From the NCBI GenBank assembly GCA_021234155.1, contig JAJEKV010000003.1, positions 28,195,166 to 28,259,165 of the forward strand: 64,000 bases of DNA. The letters are read 5' to 3'. The position numbers and the translations under genes were made by a program. This stretch comes from Isoetes taiwanensis (lineage: Eukaryota > Streptophyta > Lycopodiopsida > Isoetales > Isoetaceae). Positions 44,501 to 54,943 of this stretch are shown here, in pieces; positions within the stretch are counted from its first letter, which is position 1; the number at the start of each line of letters is the position of its first letter. Under the pieces are notes generated by a model, which searched no databases, had not been told where the DNA came from, and saw only the letters and a list, made by a program, of their open reading frames with translations.

Positions 44501-45750
44501 GCTCAAGATATGCACATCCATCAATTGGATGTTAAGACTGCATTTCTCAATGGTAACTTGGAAGAAGATATCTTGATGAAACAACCTGAAGGTTATGTTC
44601 AACCTGAACAAGAGACTTTAGTATGCAAGTTACATAAGTCTTTATATGGCCTCAAGCAGTCTCCACGAGCATGGTATCAACAGATTGACACCTTTCTCAA
44701 GTCACATGGTTATGAGCAAGGGGGAGCAGACAGTAACATCTATATCAAGAAGAGAAACTGTCATATGTTGCTCCTAGCTCTGTATGTGGATGATGCCATA
44801 TTAATAAGCAACAACTTGCATTTTCTGGGTGAGTGTAAACAAATCCTTGCCAAAGAATTTCAAATGACTGATTATGGTGAAATTGCTTACTGCTTAGGAA
44901 TCCAAGTCCTACGAAATCAAAAAAAGAAGACAATTCATCTCAGTCAACAAAAATATATTGAAGACCTCTTGAAGAAATTTGAGATGGATAAGAGTAAACC
45001 AATAAGTACTCCAATGGATATGAATATAAAATTGTCCAAAGATATGTGTCCTCAAAACCCTAAAGAAGAAGAGATCATGAAGAATACACCCTATGCAAGT
45101 GCAGTAGGCAGTCTCATGTATGCTGCTATATGTACAAGATCTGGCATTGCTCACGCAGTCAGTTTTGTGAGTCAATTCTTGAGTAATCCAGGACCTATGC
45201 ACTGGGCTGCAGTGAAGAGAATTCTTCACTATCTTTCTGGCACCCCTAACTTTGGACTTACATTACAAGGTGGTTCGCTCATACTTACAGGATATAGTAA
45301 TGCTTCTTATGCTAGTGATGTTGAAATTCGCAAGTCCACAACTGGATATTTTTTTCAACTTGGAAAAAGCACCATCTCCTGGTGTAGTAAAAAGCAACCT
45401 ACAATTTCCTTATCAAGTGCTGAAGCAGAATATATAGCTATTTGCCAAGCAACAAAAGAAGCTATATGGCTCTGCAGATTACTTGAAGACATCATGATAC
45501 CTTCACAAGGACCAGTGTTAATCAAGACTGATAGCACAAGTTGCATCAGCATGGCAACACAACCAAGAATCAATGCTAGATCAAAACATATTGAGATCCA
45601 GTACCACTTTGTACGAGAAAAGATTCTTGAGAAGAAGATTCAACTTCAATATTGTCCCACTGAAGACATGGTAGCAGATTTTCTTACAAAACCTCTACCA
45701 ACAGACAAATTTATTCTATGCAGACAAAAGCCTCAACATAAAAGACAGTC
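41571..45750 (+). pseudogene. Copia gag-pol polyprotein with three frame changes
   Basis: Gag (UBN2-type) starts at 41571 with M-G-A-T-L-T-E-T-H-R-L. A zinc knuckle C-S-Y-C-G-K-P-N-H-Y-A-K-D-C lies near 42361. Protease has W-F-L-D-S-A-C-T-A-H. The GAG-pre-integrase box is W-H-L-R-L-G-H-A-G. Integrase shows H-T-D-I...F-I-D-D-Y-S-R and the second Asp and Glu in S-D-N-G-G-E-Y...Q-N-G-V-A-E-R. RT has D-V-K-T-A-F-L-N-G and the Y-V-D-D box (about 44780). RNase H has S-S-A-E-A-E-Y. Frame changes occur at about 42180 (gag end), about 42790-42830 (before the GAG-pre-integrase box) and about 44370 (before RT). The last frame runs into the 3' LTR. No envelope gene. Confidence 0.93.
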
Positions 45751-45774
45751 CGACAGGCATCGGCTAAGGGGGAG

Positions 45775-46169
45775 TGTTAACGGAATGGATTCCGGTAGTT
45801 ATCCGCTGCCTTCAAATCCAACGCACATTATTGCCACGTCATCCCCTAAGACACATAGGCTTGTCCACATCATTGATCCATGACCAATAGTCATACCTTT
45901 TCCAATAGCCATGTCTTTAAGACATGTCCTCATGACCTTTCATATGCCCTTTCACCTGCTTACATAAACTGTCCTATTTTCCATATTCACAACACATTCA
46001 ACTCAAGCATTGCACAATTACGGGGGAGCCCTTCCAGTCTGCAACTGTCCCAAGACAGATATATATTCTCATATTCATACATGAATATATGATTCCATAA
46101 TCTATTCAATTATGTATGAATATATATAAGGTTCTTGTTTTGCTGCCATATGCATCATATTTAATTTCA
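45775..46169 (+). repeat. 3' LTR of the copia element
   Basis: 395 bp, same termini as the 5' LTR, directly after the purine tract, followed by the CTTTG target duplication. Confidence 0.95.
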
Positions 46170-46174
46170 CTTTG

Positions 46175-47154
46175 TTCCATTGGGCGATCTTTTATATTGA
46201 TTTTGAGACAATTTGCATGTGCTTAGTCTAAGGCAATTTGTTTTTGACATATATCTGAGGTAGTTTGGTTTTGCTGAAGCAGTTTATTATTGACATGCAT
46301 ACATATTTGATATGCATGTCCCTTGCAAGGAACTGCACCTTAGAGCACAGAGGTATTGGGTCCTTTTTTATTTGTAATAACACTTCTGGATAGCTTTGCT
46401 TAAAATATAGATGATAATCTATCTAGAAAAGCATGACGTTTGTTGTTGTATCTTAATTAATCCATACGATTTTACCTTATATGTATTGCACTTCGGTTTT
46501 TAACATGAGTCAGCAGCTACATTAAGGTGTTCATAGAAGATGTAGGCAGAGCCTTTGGATATGGCTTTATTGTGGTCTGATTCTGTGAGTAGTTGATGTA
46601 GTAATGTAGTGAAGTAGACAAGTTTGTCATTTTTAAGTTGTCGTTATGGTGTTAAGTAATATTTGTATATGCTTTGAGAAGTTGCCAGTGGCATGTTCTA
46701 ATGGCATATCCAAGGTGTCGCATTCCAAATCCTGATACATGATTGTTAAAGTACTTCTTCATATGCAAGTTGAAGTCTAAAGACTTCAAGATGTAATTTT
46801 AGAATGTTGTTATCTCATTTGAACTGGCAGTAAAGCTGAACTAAGAGGTCGTTCTTGCATGGACATAGAGTGTTCTTGACAATAGACTGCACCATTTATG
46901 TTGATAAAACTAAGGCTCATTTTAATGAATGCGTTGCTCTCAATCATTTTTATAATCTGACCCCTAAAATGCATTGAAATAGAAACATGATTATATTCTG
47001 CAAGTGTAAGAGGGGGCCGATATAACATATGATTGTGGATGGTTTGTGGGGGGTATTCATAGGCCAAAAACGTACAATGATTATGTCAACATATACCTAC
47101 TTGTATTTTGTATTTATATTGGTAATGCTTATTTCAATCTACTTGGAGACACTT
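46175..47154. other. Unassigned DNA between copia and the PPR scrap
   Basis: AT-rich with no clear ORF or repeat structure. It continues the sequence that lay next to CTTTG before the copia insertion. Confidence 0.4.
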
Positions 47155-47395
47155 TCATGAAGAATGGGAATGCCCAAGATGCATGCCAGAATGATTAAGC
47201 CCAATGTATCGTCCTGGAAGATAATGGTAAGCGCATATCAGCATAGTAAGCTTAGGCATAGGCAGGATGTGCTTCTTCATCCAACATTTTGTGAACACAT
47301 TTCAATGCCAGAAGAGGTTCAGAAGTTAATTAAGCTGCTAGAAAATATCCGAAGGGATAAGGTACTTCATGTGTTTATGTAAGAAATCTTTGAAA
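47155..47395 (+). pseudogene. PPR-protein fragment
   Basis: A relic K-N-G-N-A-Q-D-A shifts frame into R-M-I-K-P-N-V-S-S-W-K-I-M-V-S-A-Y, the pattern of a plant pentatricopeptide (PLS-type) repeat. E-E-V-Q-K-L-I-K-L-L-E-N-I-R-R recalls the E-type C-terminal motif of editing factors. Only about 75 residues are visible and no complete gene is present. Confidence 0.4.
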
Positions 47396-48901
47396 TTCAT
47401 GATATTTTGAAATGTTGCAATAGAATCAGAAGAATTAGAATTAGAATTATTGTCCCTAGTGCCCTGAGGCCCCTGGACTGATGTAGCATGGGTGAGCTCC
47501 CAAACAGGGTGCTACTAGCGCAACACCCTGATACAGTGTAGCCTTTTCAGAGGGCTTTTCTTATTTTTTATTGATATTGGCACCCTGGTTATAATCGGCA
47601 TCATGGCCATGCGGTGGTGTGTCGCTATCATCAGCTTTTAGCTGAGCTCTTTTTGGGCCTTAATGTCCCACCTCTCTGGCAGTTCATATTAGAAGCTTTC
47701 CTTGTGCACCTCCCGATGCTTGGTTGTCATATCCCTGATTGCATCCGCGATATCTTTTATTGTGTCCCCTCTTGTCATTAAGATGTGGACCGGCTGCCCC
47801 CATCTTACATTCATGTACTTGCTTCTAATGTCTCCATACACTTTACATTCGTTGAGCATGTGGCTCTCGTCTTCCACTTTCCCTGCGTTACAGATTCAGC
47901 GGATCCAGTTTTCTCTTTCCACTTTTCTCCACCTGTCCTTTTCAATTCTTAGACCATGGCTCCCCATTCTAAATCTTGCCATTGTCCTTGTACATCTGTT
48001 GTCCTATCTGTTTCTCGGGGTTGAAGATTGTTGTTAGCCATAGTGTTTTGGGACCGCTATGTTTTTGTAGCCATGCTTTCGTTGCTATTTTGGCCCAGTC
48101 CTCATTCCATTTCCCTTCATTTACCAGGTCACTCAGGTTTAGCCCCATCTCTCTCGTCCAAACTGCCACCTCCCTGAACCACCCGCTGCCTGTGATGATA
48201 TGTGACTTGTCTGATTCATTGATTGCAATTGTTGACAGCTTCTTAGCATGACCACCCCTGTTATCTTTCATCAGATATCTGACTGTCCTCTCCCATGCTC
48301 TTATCTCCATTGGTGTCTGGCTTGTTTCATATACCATGGTTTTCAGAGGTGTGTTTGCCCGTACTCTGAATTCTTGTCTATGCCATTGCCTAAATATCCC
48401 TTCTTGCTTATCCCATTTCTTGTCTGATAGGCCGGGTCCCCATGCCTCCGATCCATATAATAGTGTTGACGCAACTACTGTATCAACTATTTTGCTTCTA
48501 TTACAGAAATTTTTCATACTAAAGTAACTTCCAATAGCTGCCTGGAATCTAGCATCTGCTCCCCTGGACCAATTGCTTGTGCCATGTGCGTCATATCCTA
48601 GGTATCTGTATTCTGCCGATTTTCAATTCTGTCCCCATATATTTGAAAGGTATGTGTCTATTTCTGGTGCCGAACGCGAGTATTTTAGTTTTTGCTAGAT
48701 TTACTGTTAACCCTGTCCTTTCACAGAATGCTTCTAGTAGCCCTAGTAACCTGCGCATACCCTTGCTCTTTGTAGCCATCAACATAAATCATCTGCATAT
48801 AGCATGATAGGCACCTTAGTGTCCCCCAGTGTGGGGGCATCTGCATCCCCTTGGTGTTCTGTGATGAACCCCTGTAGTGCATCTATGTATATACATATGT
48901 A

Positions 48902-49369
48902 GCAAAATAACAGGGGGTTCAAGGGGGATTTGATATGGATATAATTCCTAAAACCATAGACCATATCCCTAAAACAATTCAATGGATTATTATAAAAAAA
49001 AAAACATAGATTTAAGATAAAAAATAGTCACGTTAGCTCACTAGTTAGATTGGTTAAAGTAGTCTTATTAAGAAATTGAGTTATTTTGGTAGAGGTTCGA
49101 GCTCCCGTATTTCATATTCTAAAACCTTAAGCGAAGTCGTATAGAGGCTCGATATTTCATATTCTAAAACCTTAAGCGAAGTCGTATAGAGGCTCGATAT
49201 ACCATCAAAACCTTAGGCAAACTTGTATTTGACATCTCAAAATCATAGGCGCCCCATCATAAATGAGCATAATCGAAACGAGAGGTGCCCAGAGGCTCCA
49301 ACATACAGTCTGGGCCGTAGGATCGACAGATCCGACGACTGTGGTAGTCCAGGGTGCACCTCGTTTAGA
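48902..49369 (+). mobile_element. SINE-like insertion inside the LINE
   Basis: A 7-bp duplication ATATGTA (48895-48901 and 49370-49376) flanks about 468 bp that interrupts the RT catalytic region. Inside, TTAGCTCACTAGTTAGATTGG resembles a tRNA A box and GGTTCGAGCTCCC, about 60 bp later, resembles a B box, the internal pol III promoter of tRNA-derived SINEs. A 45-bp tandem repeat follows. About 120 bp precede the A box, so the insertion may be composite. Confidence 0.5.
49108..49200 (+). repeat. 45-bp tandem repeat, two identical copies
   Basis: A unit beginning TATTTCATATTCTAAAACC and ending AGAGGCTCGA occurs at 49108-49152 and 49153-49197. Confidence 0.95.
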
Positions 49370-50450
49370 ATATGTACCAAATAGTGTCGGGAACAGATTG
49401 CATCCCTGTTTAACTCATGTGTCACAGTCTATCGCCTATCCTTCCTGTTCCATTTTTGCGTATACTCTCTGATACAGTCGCGCTATTGATCCTACCATGT
49501 TTTCTGGGGCTCTTATATCTACTAGTCTTTGAGCAACTTTTCCCGTGGGACTGTGTCGAATGCTTTTTTAAAGTCTACAAAGCAGCATATTATCCCTTTT
49601 TCCTGTGATTTGCATTGTTCTAATAATATCCAAAGTGTTACCAGATGGTCTACGGTTGAGTGTTCTGGTCTAAAGCCTGCCTGTCCTTGTGCCCTTAGGT
49701 TTTCTGTTTCTTCCCAATGTTTCAATTTATTGTCCAGCACTTTCCTGAACCACTTGGCAAAGATAGAGCTCACCATTATTGTCCTATAGTTCCCAGGCTC
49801 TTCCTTGCTCCCTCCCTTATGTAGGGGTATCACCTTGTTGTACGTCCATCTATCCGGCAACCCTGTGTGTATTACTCCATTAAAAATCCCGGCTACCTGT
49901 TTCCCAATTACTGTGTCTACACATTTCAGTAGCTCGGCAATCAGTCCGTAAAGATCTGGAGCTTTATTATTGGACATTTTGTGTAGAGCAATCGTTACCT
50001 CTTGCACGCTAAAACACGGTTTATTTGTCTCATGTGGCGTGGGTATATGTATTGATGCGGCCCCTGTCTTGTATAGTTTCTCAACGTATTCTTCCCAATG
50101 AATCTCCCTCGGACACCCTATTGTGTATTCTCTGGTTTTATGTTCCCCTCTCCCTTCATTTTAAGTCCTTTCCAAAACCTCATGCTTTCTTAACATCTCG
50201 GCTAGCCCCCCATTGGTGTTATAGCAAATTTCTGTTTCGTTTTGATTTTAATAATCTTAGGTATGTCGTCCTCTCTGTGTGGTATGTTTCTGTTCCTTTC
50301 TGATCCTTGACTCTCCTTTTCTGTTCCCTACACTCCTCGTCATACCACACTGATGCCATGAGGCTCTTCCTGAGTCTTTTTCGCTTTCCGAAAATGCTTT
50401 TTAGATCAACGTTAATTTTTGTGCATAGATCCTCAAAAAGAAAAAGGACA

Positions 50451-50879
50451 GCACAGACGGCTCCATTGCATCAACTCTATTTTCGCAAGAATTTTTGAAA
50501 GATCACTCTCACAATTCTGGAGGCACAGGCTCTCATGATTCTAGAGGCTCATTAAACCTTTTTACTCACTTCCTACTCTGCCTCCAATGACAATACAATG
50601 TTGTTCAAGGGCATTTCAATTGTTTGTTTGTGAATTTGCAACTTTTAAAATTTGGAAAAAAAAAAACAAGTTATAGGACTCAAGGGCATTTTGGGAAATT
50701 AGAAGAAACATAAAGGCATTAGAGGAATTAACCTAAATCTTAAAAGTGTTAAAATAATTTTCAAAAATACAAAATACATTATACGTTGACCAAGGCATTT
50801 AGATAAATTATGAAAAGTTCGGCATCTTGTGAAATTCGTCGAAACATAAGGTATTGTCTTGTAGTTTTTCCCTATTAAA
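50451..50879. other. Spacer with decayed TIR-like words
   Basis: AT-rich, repeated GGCATTTTGGGAAATTAGAAG-like phrases similar to the MITE ends at 39.8/40.8 kb. No gene seen. Confidence 0.4.
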
Positions 50880-51345
50880 TACTAGGGAAACTTACCAAAA
50901 TACCATTAAAGTTTGCCAAAATTACCAAATGCCACTAAACCCAGTGGTATTTTGGGAAAATTGGCAATAACGTTTTTCTAAGGATCTGAATGCAAATGTG
51001 CCCGTCAGAAGAATTGTAGATTAAGCTGAGATCTTTCCAACAAGCATAAGATCATCTTGATTGGAGTTGAAAATTTCGAGTTATAAGCTCTTGAGTTCTT
51101 CAGAGTTTGAGAAATGAAAAATCTTATAACTTGAGATTTGTTGTCTTAGAATTGAATGATCTTATGCTTGTTGAAAAGATCTCAGCTTAATCTACAATTC
51201 TTCTGAAAGGCATATTTGCATTCAGATCATTGGAAAAACGTTATTGCCAATTTTCCTAAAATACCACCGGGTTTAGTGGCATTTTGGTAATATTGGTAAA
51301 TTTTAATGGTATTTTAGAAATTTTCTCTAAATTACTATGCTAAGG
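50880..51345. mobile_element. Foldback element with ~185-bp arms
   Basis: The left half, from AGGGAAACTTACCAAAATACC through CTGAGATC to AAGCATAAGATCAT, recurs inverted in the right half with roughly 90% identity by eye, leaving a short centre near 51090-51130. Flanks AAATACTA and AATTACTA may be a diverged target duplication. This suits a foldback or MULE-type MITE. It ends about 40 bp before the ATG of the next gene. Confidence 0.85.
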
Positions 51346-51385
51346 TTTATCTGGAAAATGAAAAGCATTTTGCTAGTGGCAGGTC

Positions 51386-52372
51386 ATGGGCGGCGATGGC
51401 AGCGGAGCTCCGTCGTTGGGCAGCACTGTGGTCGTGTGTTTTCGAGACGCCTTCTCTATCGGTGAAAAATTACTCGTCGCTCTTTCAAACCCTTCATGGC
51501 ACCGCAGGTAATAGTCTATACCCAGTCAAAATAGAACTTAGGGTTTTTTGAAATTGCTAATGCTTCAAACTGTTTAATTTGATACAGCAAATCTGTTGCT
51601 TTTCTACCGTTAGAAAAATATGGAATTGAGGGAGTTCAAGTTGCAGTAGAAATGATCAGCTTTACAGAGAAGGAATGCGCACCTAAAGTAAGTGCTTAAT
51701 TGCAACATTCTAACCATCATATTCTAGTGCTTAAATCATGTCACCTATTCCACAGATTTCCTTGCTTATTATTGCCCAAGAAAATCTGGCTACTCCATGC
51801 GTCGCTCATAGTGTGCTAGACTTTATTATGTGTAATGCACCAGTAAAATCGTCCTCATTTATGCTCATCATTGCATCGGCTGCAGCATTGCCCACTTCTC
51901 TTAAAGGTAGTAGCAGTACAGTTGGGGTGGCAGTGTTAAATGATGAATCTGGTGTAAAGAAAGCAATGTTCAGTGAATGTGCAGAATTTCCAAGCACGCT
52001 GAAAATAAAGGAAGAGTTGATATCCTGTTTCTTGCATTTTATTCATGTTACACATCTTCCTACTATTGTGTTACTGGTGCCTTTCAATGTAGTTAGTCCT
52101 CTTGACAACAAAGCAATTCAGAATGAAATGGCCCGAGTATACGAGGTACTGACCATCCCATCATATGTTTACTTGTAGACTTTAGTAGGCAGGAGGAAGT
52201 CCTTACAAGTTTCTCTTTGTTCCTGTTATAGGGGTTTTGCCATCTTGTCACTGTCTTGGCAAAACATCTAGGATTTTCTTGCGAGGGTCATCTTCTCCAA
52301 ACAAAATTTGATCAGTTCTCTCTCACAAACTCAACATTCAGAAACGCCGATTGGAATAAATTTTACATTTGA
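51386..52372 (+). CDS. Intact four-exon gene, proteasome assembly chaperone (PAC1/PSMG1)-like, tentative
   Basis: Exons are 51386-51507, 51588-51687, 51756-52145 and 52232-52372; all introns are GT-AG (80, 68 and 86 bp). The spliced frame is open for 250 residues and ends at TGA 52370-52372. It starts M-G-G-D-G-S-G-A-P-S. Order of features: a strand-rich N-terminus, E-C-A-P-K-I-S-L-L-I-I-A-Q-E-N, S-S-S-F-M-L-I-I-A-S-A-A, then L-I-S-C-F-L-H-F-I-H-V-T-H-L-P-T-I-V-L-L. This arrangement resembles the PAC1 chaperone, which helps assemble the 20S proteasome alpha ring in the cytosol and nucleus, but similarity is judged from layout only. The gene is undamaged amid TE debris and its promoter region contains a foldback element. 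Alternative: another conserved plant protein with the same fold. Confidence 0.6.
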
Positions 52373-53570
52373 AATTCATAATCAACAGTTTATTGACTAA
52401 GTAATAAGTAGGTCTACTAATCTGACGGGATCACTCGAAGAGGATGGCAATCCCATATAGGTCTGTATGCGATAACGTGGAGTTCCTCGTTGTTCCATAC
52501 TGTGGATACCTCGAATCAGGCCACACCGTAAGGGTACATTTTGCCAAGTGCTTAGGAGGAATCAATTAATGTGTTACAATTAAGTGGGGTTCAGATTGGA
52601 GGAGTGATTGCTGATGTTAACCTCTCCATGTTGTCATTCAGCATGATGTTTTTCTGTTTGTTTTCATGGAGCTGTATGATGGAGGAAGAAAAAAATGGTT
52701 TACTTCTGAAGTTGTTTCCAACAGTGTTTTTGTGTCAATGGTAGTTAACAGCATGACTGGTAACTGCTACCTCACATTGTAGTTTGCTGTTAATGTCTGC
52801 CTGCAATTCCTTTTGTTCTTGTGCGAAGTATCAATTGTAGACTTTGCCATCTGATTTTCCCATAAGAATCAAAGTGGAGAATCATCTGTCTTTTAAATTT
52901 TATCTTTTTATTTGAGCACAGTATCCTAAAGCGTCATAATGCGCTAGCATTGATGTTCTGTGGGTGTGAGGCTTTCCTATCGTTAGGTTAGAGCACTTGC
53001 ATATGTTTTCGTTCGATTGGAAAGGTACTGAAACCGATTCGTTCTTTACAACGTAAAATTGTCGACAGCCAATTATAAGCGAGCAAATTTGAGGCTCTTC
53101 AAATCACTGTTGGATAAAAAACTATGGACATTGTTTTTTATTTTGGAATGTTCATTGGCATGGTATTTCTTAGGGAACGCCCGATCTCTTTTGTGGCTGG
53201 TGCCGCTTGTATCTTATACTATTTCTTCCAAAATTTGATTCTCTTATTCCTTCTGATTGAAACTACATGTATTATTTTTTTGGGTTGATTTTTCTTGGGT
53301 ACAAAAATTTCGGTGGAGTTTTCTGGGCGTGTCCAGCCTCTCTTTGCGCCCTTGGATGGCCTTGCAGAGCCTTTCATTGGATCTGCTGTGCGAGCTAGGG
53401 CCCCCGCTCATTTGCATCAACTTTCTTTGCATCAAATATGAGGTATAGCAGCAGAGCAGGAACGTCTATTTCGCTCTTCCTTAGACCTTCATCGATGGGT
53501 AGATTTTCCAGTCCTTGCCTCCTTCTCAACAACTATGGGCGCGATCTGCTGTTGGCAACAGATACACAGT
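52373..53570. other. 3' flank of the chaperone-like gene, no further gene seen
   Basis: No convincing ORF. AT-rich with ordinary composition. Probably 3' untranslated and intergenic sequence. Confidence 0.4.
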
Positions 53571-53740
53571 TGGACCTCTTCTATTTGCAGTATTCCTGCA
53601 GGCTTGCCTCAGTTTCAGGCTTCTGGAACTTGAATTTGGCTATAATAAAATTTTCGGATCCATTCCATCCAGCTTCCTGGATTAATTGGAGCTTCTTGGT
53701 ATTAATTGGTTGTTCAACAACATTCCTCAGATAGGTAGCT
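53571..53740 (+). pseudogene. Possible leucine-rich-repeat fragment
   Basis: Mixed frames give L-E-L-E-F-G and F-S/G-S-I-P-S-S-F-L-D followed by I-N-W-L-F-N-N-I-P-Q-I-G, reminiscent of plant LRR units (L-x-x-N-x-F-x-G-x-I-P). Too short and broken to be sure. Confidence 0.25.
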
Positions 53741-54715
53741 TTTGGGCTTCTATATTTTAGGGAAATCCTGAGGTGTATAACATTTCAAAACCCGCGGTTG
53801 CAGGGGGAAAATACTGGATTTATATTGTATATAACGTTTGCGGACTGTCAAATCTTGCAAATTCCGTTTGCATTTGGAATACGCACTTTCAGTTTAGATC
53901 TGCGGGCACTGTTTTGATCATTCATTCTGCTTTTTTTAAAGTTCCTGAGACCTAACAACCCTTTTATAAACCAGAAGAAAACTCTGCAGATCATGCCATT
54001 GTCTAAAAGAAGACAGAGATAAAATGCTCTAGGTACTGCAAACGCCAAATGGGAAGCTAATTGTTTGCAGAGGGGTGCCAGAGAATATTATGTTTCCTAT
54101 TTTCAGGCTAGATTTCAAAATGGAGCGTTCTTTAAAGCCACTAGAGAAAGAAGATGCAGACTAGGGTTGGGGTGAGAATGAAAAAAAGGAATAGTGGATT
54201 TCTGAAATCAGAGAACCCAACAAGTAGGGGTTGTATGTGACTTGGCACATGTCCAAGTGCTGAAGTGGCAGCCCTTGCACACTATATTGCAGAGCTGGGT
54301 TTCAAACAAAATTATGCAGTTTTGAATTTTGAAGAGTCTAAATAGGTAGAGATCCCCAAACCATAATGATAGTAGCTAAGGGAAACTGCTTTTGATGTGG
54401 CCATAAGGGCGGCAACAAATGTATAAATCTGGATGAGGCTAAGAATGAGAATGGAAGTGTAAGTGAGGCTAACAGTGGAATATGTCTAATATTGAGATTC
54501 AAGCACATGTGCTAGACTATGCTTCTATTGAGGAGTTCTTTTCTTGCAACATTCTTTGTAACATGGTTCGGGCCTTTCTTCTGCCTCCTCTTGCTTTCTT
54601 GATTTTCAATTACATGACAATTATCCGATTTCTGAAGAGACTTCACTTTTGTAGAGTGTTTCCAAATATCTAGCCTAATCATGACATTTTTATATAATCC
54701 ACTACTAGCAATGCC
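53741..54715. other. Unassigned DNA with a possible zinc-knuckle relic
   Basis: Around 54380-54420 a frame reads G-N-C-F-*-C-G-H-K-G-G-N-K-C, similar to a retrotransposon Gag zinc knuckle with a stop. Nothing else is recognised. Confidence 0.3.
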
Positions 54716-54943
54716 ATCGATCCGAGCCATCGGATCGGGATTCTCGAATAGGCGAGCACGCATCTCTCCCATGCATGCATGCATTTTCTGGGGCTCTGGT
54801 TCGTTTGGGGATTACTATTTCTTGTAGATTCTTTATCGACTTCTCATCGGCGTTTTCTCCTCTCTCAGCAGTTCCATTGACTCCCACATACCCTCCCTTA
54901 ATGTGTATATTATTGTAAATGTTGTTTTTTGTCGCGTGGCATG
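54716..54943 (+). mobile_element. Left terminus of a third YR-type element (C), diverged
   Basis: CCATCGATCCGAGCCATCGG and ATCGGGATTCTCGAATAGGC match the left end of elements A and B, including the full 8-4-8 dyad. TCATCGGCGTTTTCTCCTCTC and AGCAG parallel the ATCGGCGTCTTCTCACAGCAG segment of A. The hAT element at 54944 appears to be inserted after ~230 bp. No right end was found. Confidence 0.65.

Larger units (their letters stand above)
40911..46169 (+). mobile_element. Ty1/copia LTR retrotransposon, full length, frameshifted
   Basis: LTRs (40911-41309 and 45775-46169) begin TGTTAACGG and end TTAATTTCA. A 5-bp CTTTG duplication flanks the insertion (40906-40910 and 46170-46174). A primer site TGGTATCAGAGC follows the 5' LTR and a purine tract AAGGGGGAG precedes the 3' LTR. 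Order is gag, protease, integrase, reverse transcriptase, RNase H, which defines copia. LTR difference by eye is about 11 substitutions and two indels, roughly 97% identity, so insertion is fairly recent. Three frame changes inactivate the polyprotein. Confidence 0.97.
47430..50450 (-). mobile_element. LINE retrotransposon relic
   Basis: Minus strand. RT begins with N-N-K-A-P-D and P-L-H-K-G-G-S-K-E-E-P-G-N-Y-R, then Q-A-G-F-R-P-E-H-S-T and D-F-K-K-A-F-D (50007-49522). V-K-Q-G-C...L-F-G (about 49400-49370) is separated from I-Y-I-D-A-L and M-L-Y-A-D-D-L (48890-48785) by a later insertion. Downstream parts include the K-Y-M-G thumb region, W-G-P-G-L-S-D and a C-x-x-H-type H-M-L-N-E-C motif (47870). 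Several stops and frame changes make it inactive. The 3' side ends near a TAATTC microsatellite (47430-47455), as in LINEs with simple-repeat tails. The upstream endonuclease is missing, so it is 5'-truncated. Confidence 0.85.
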
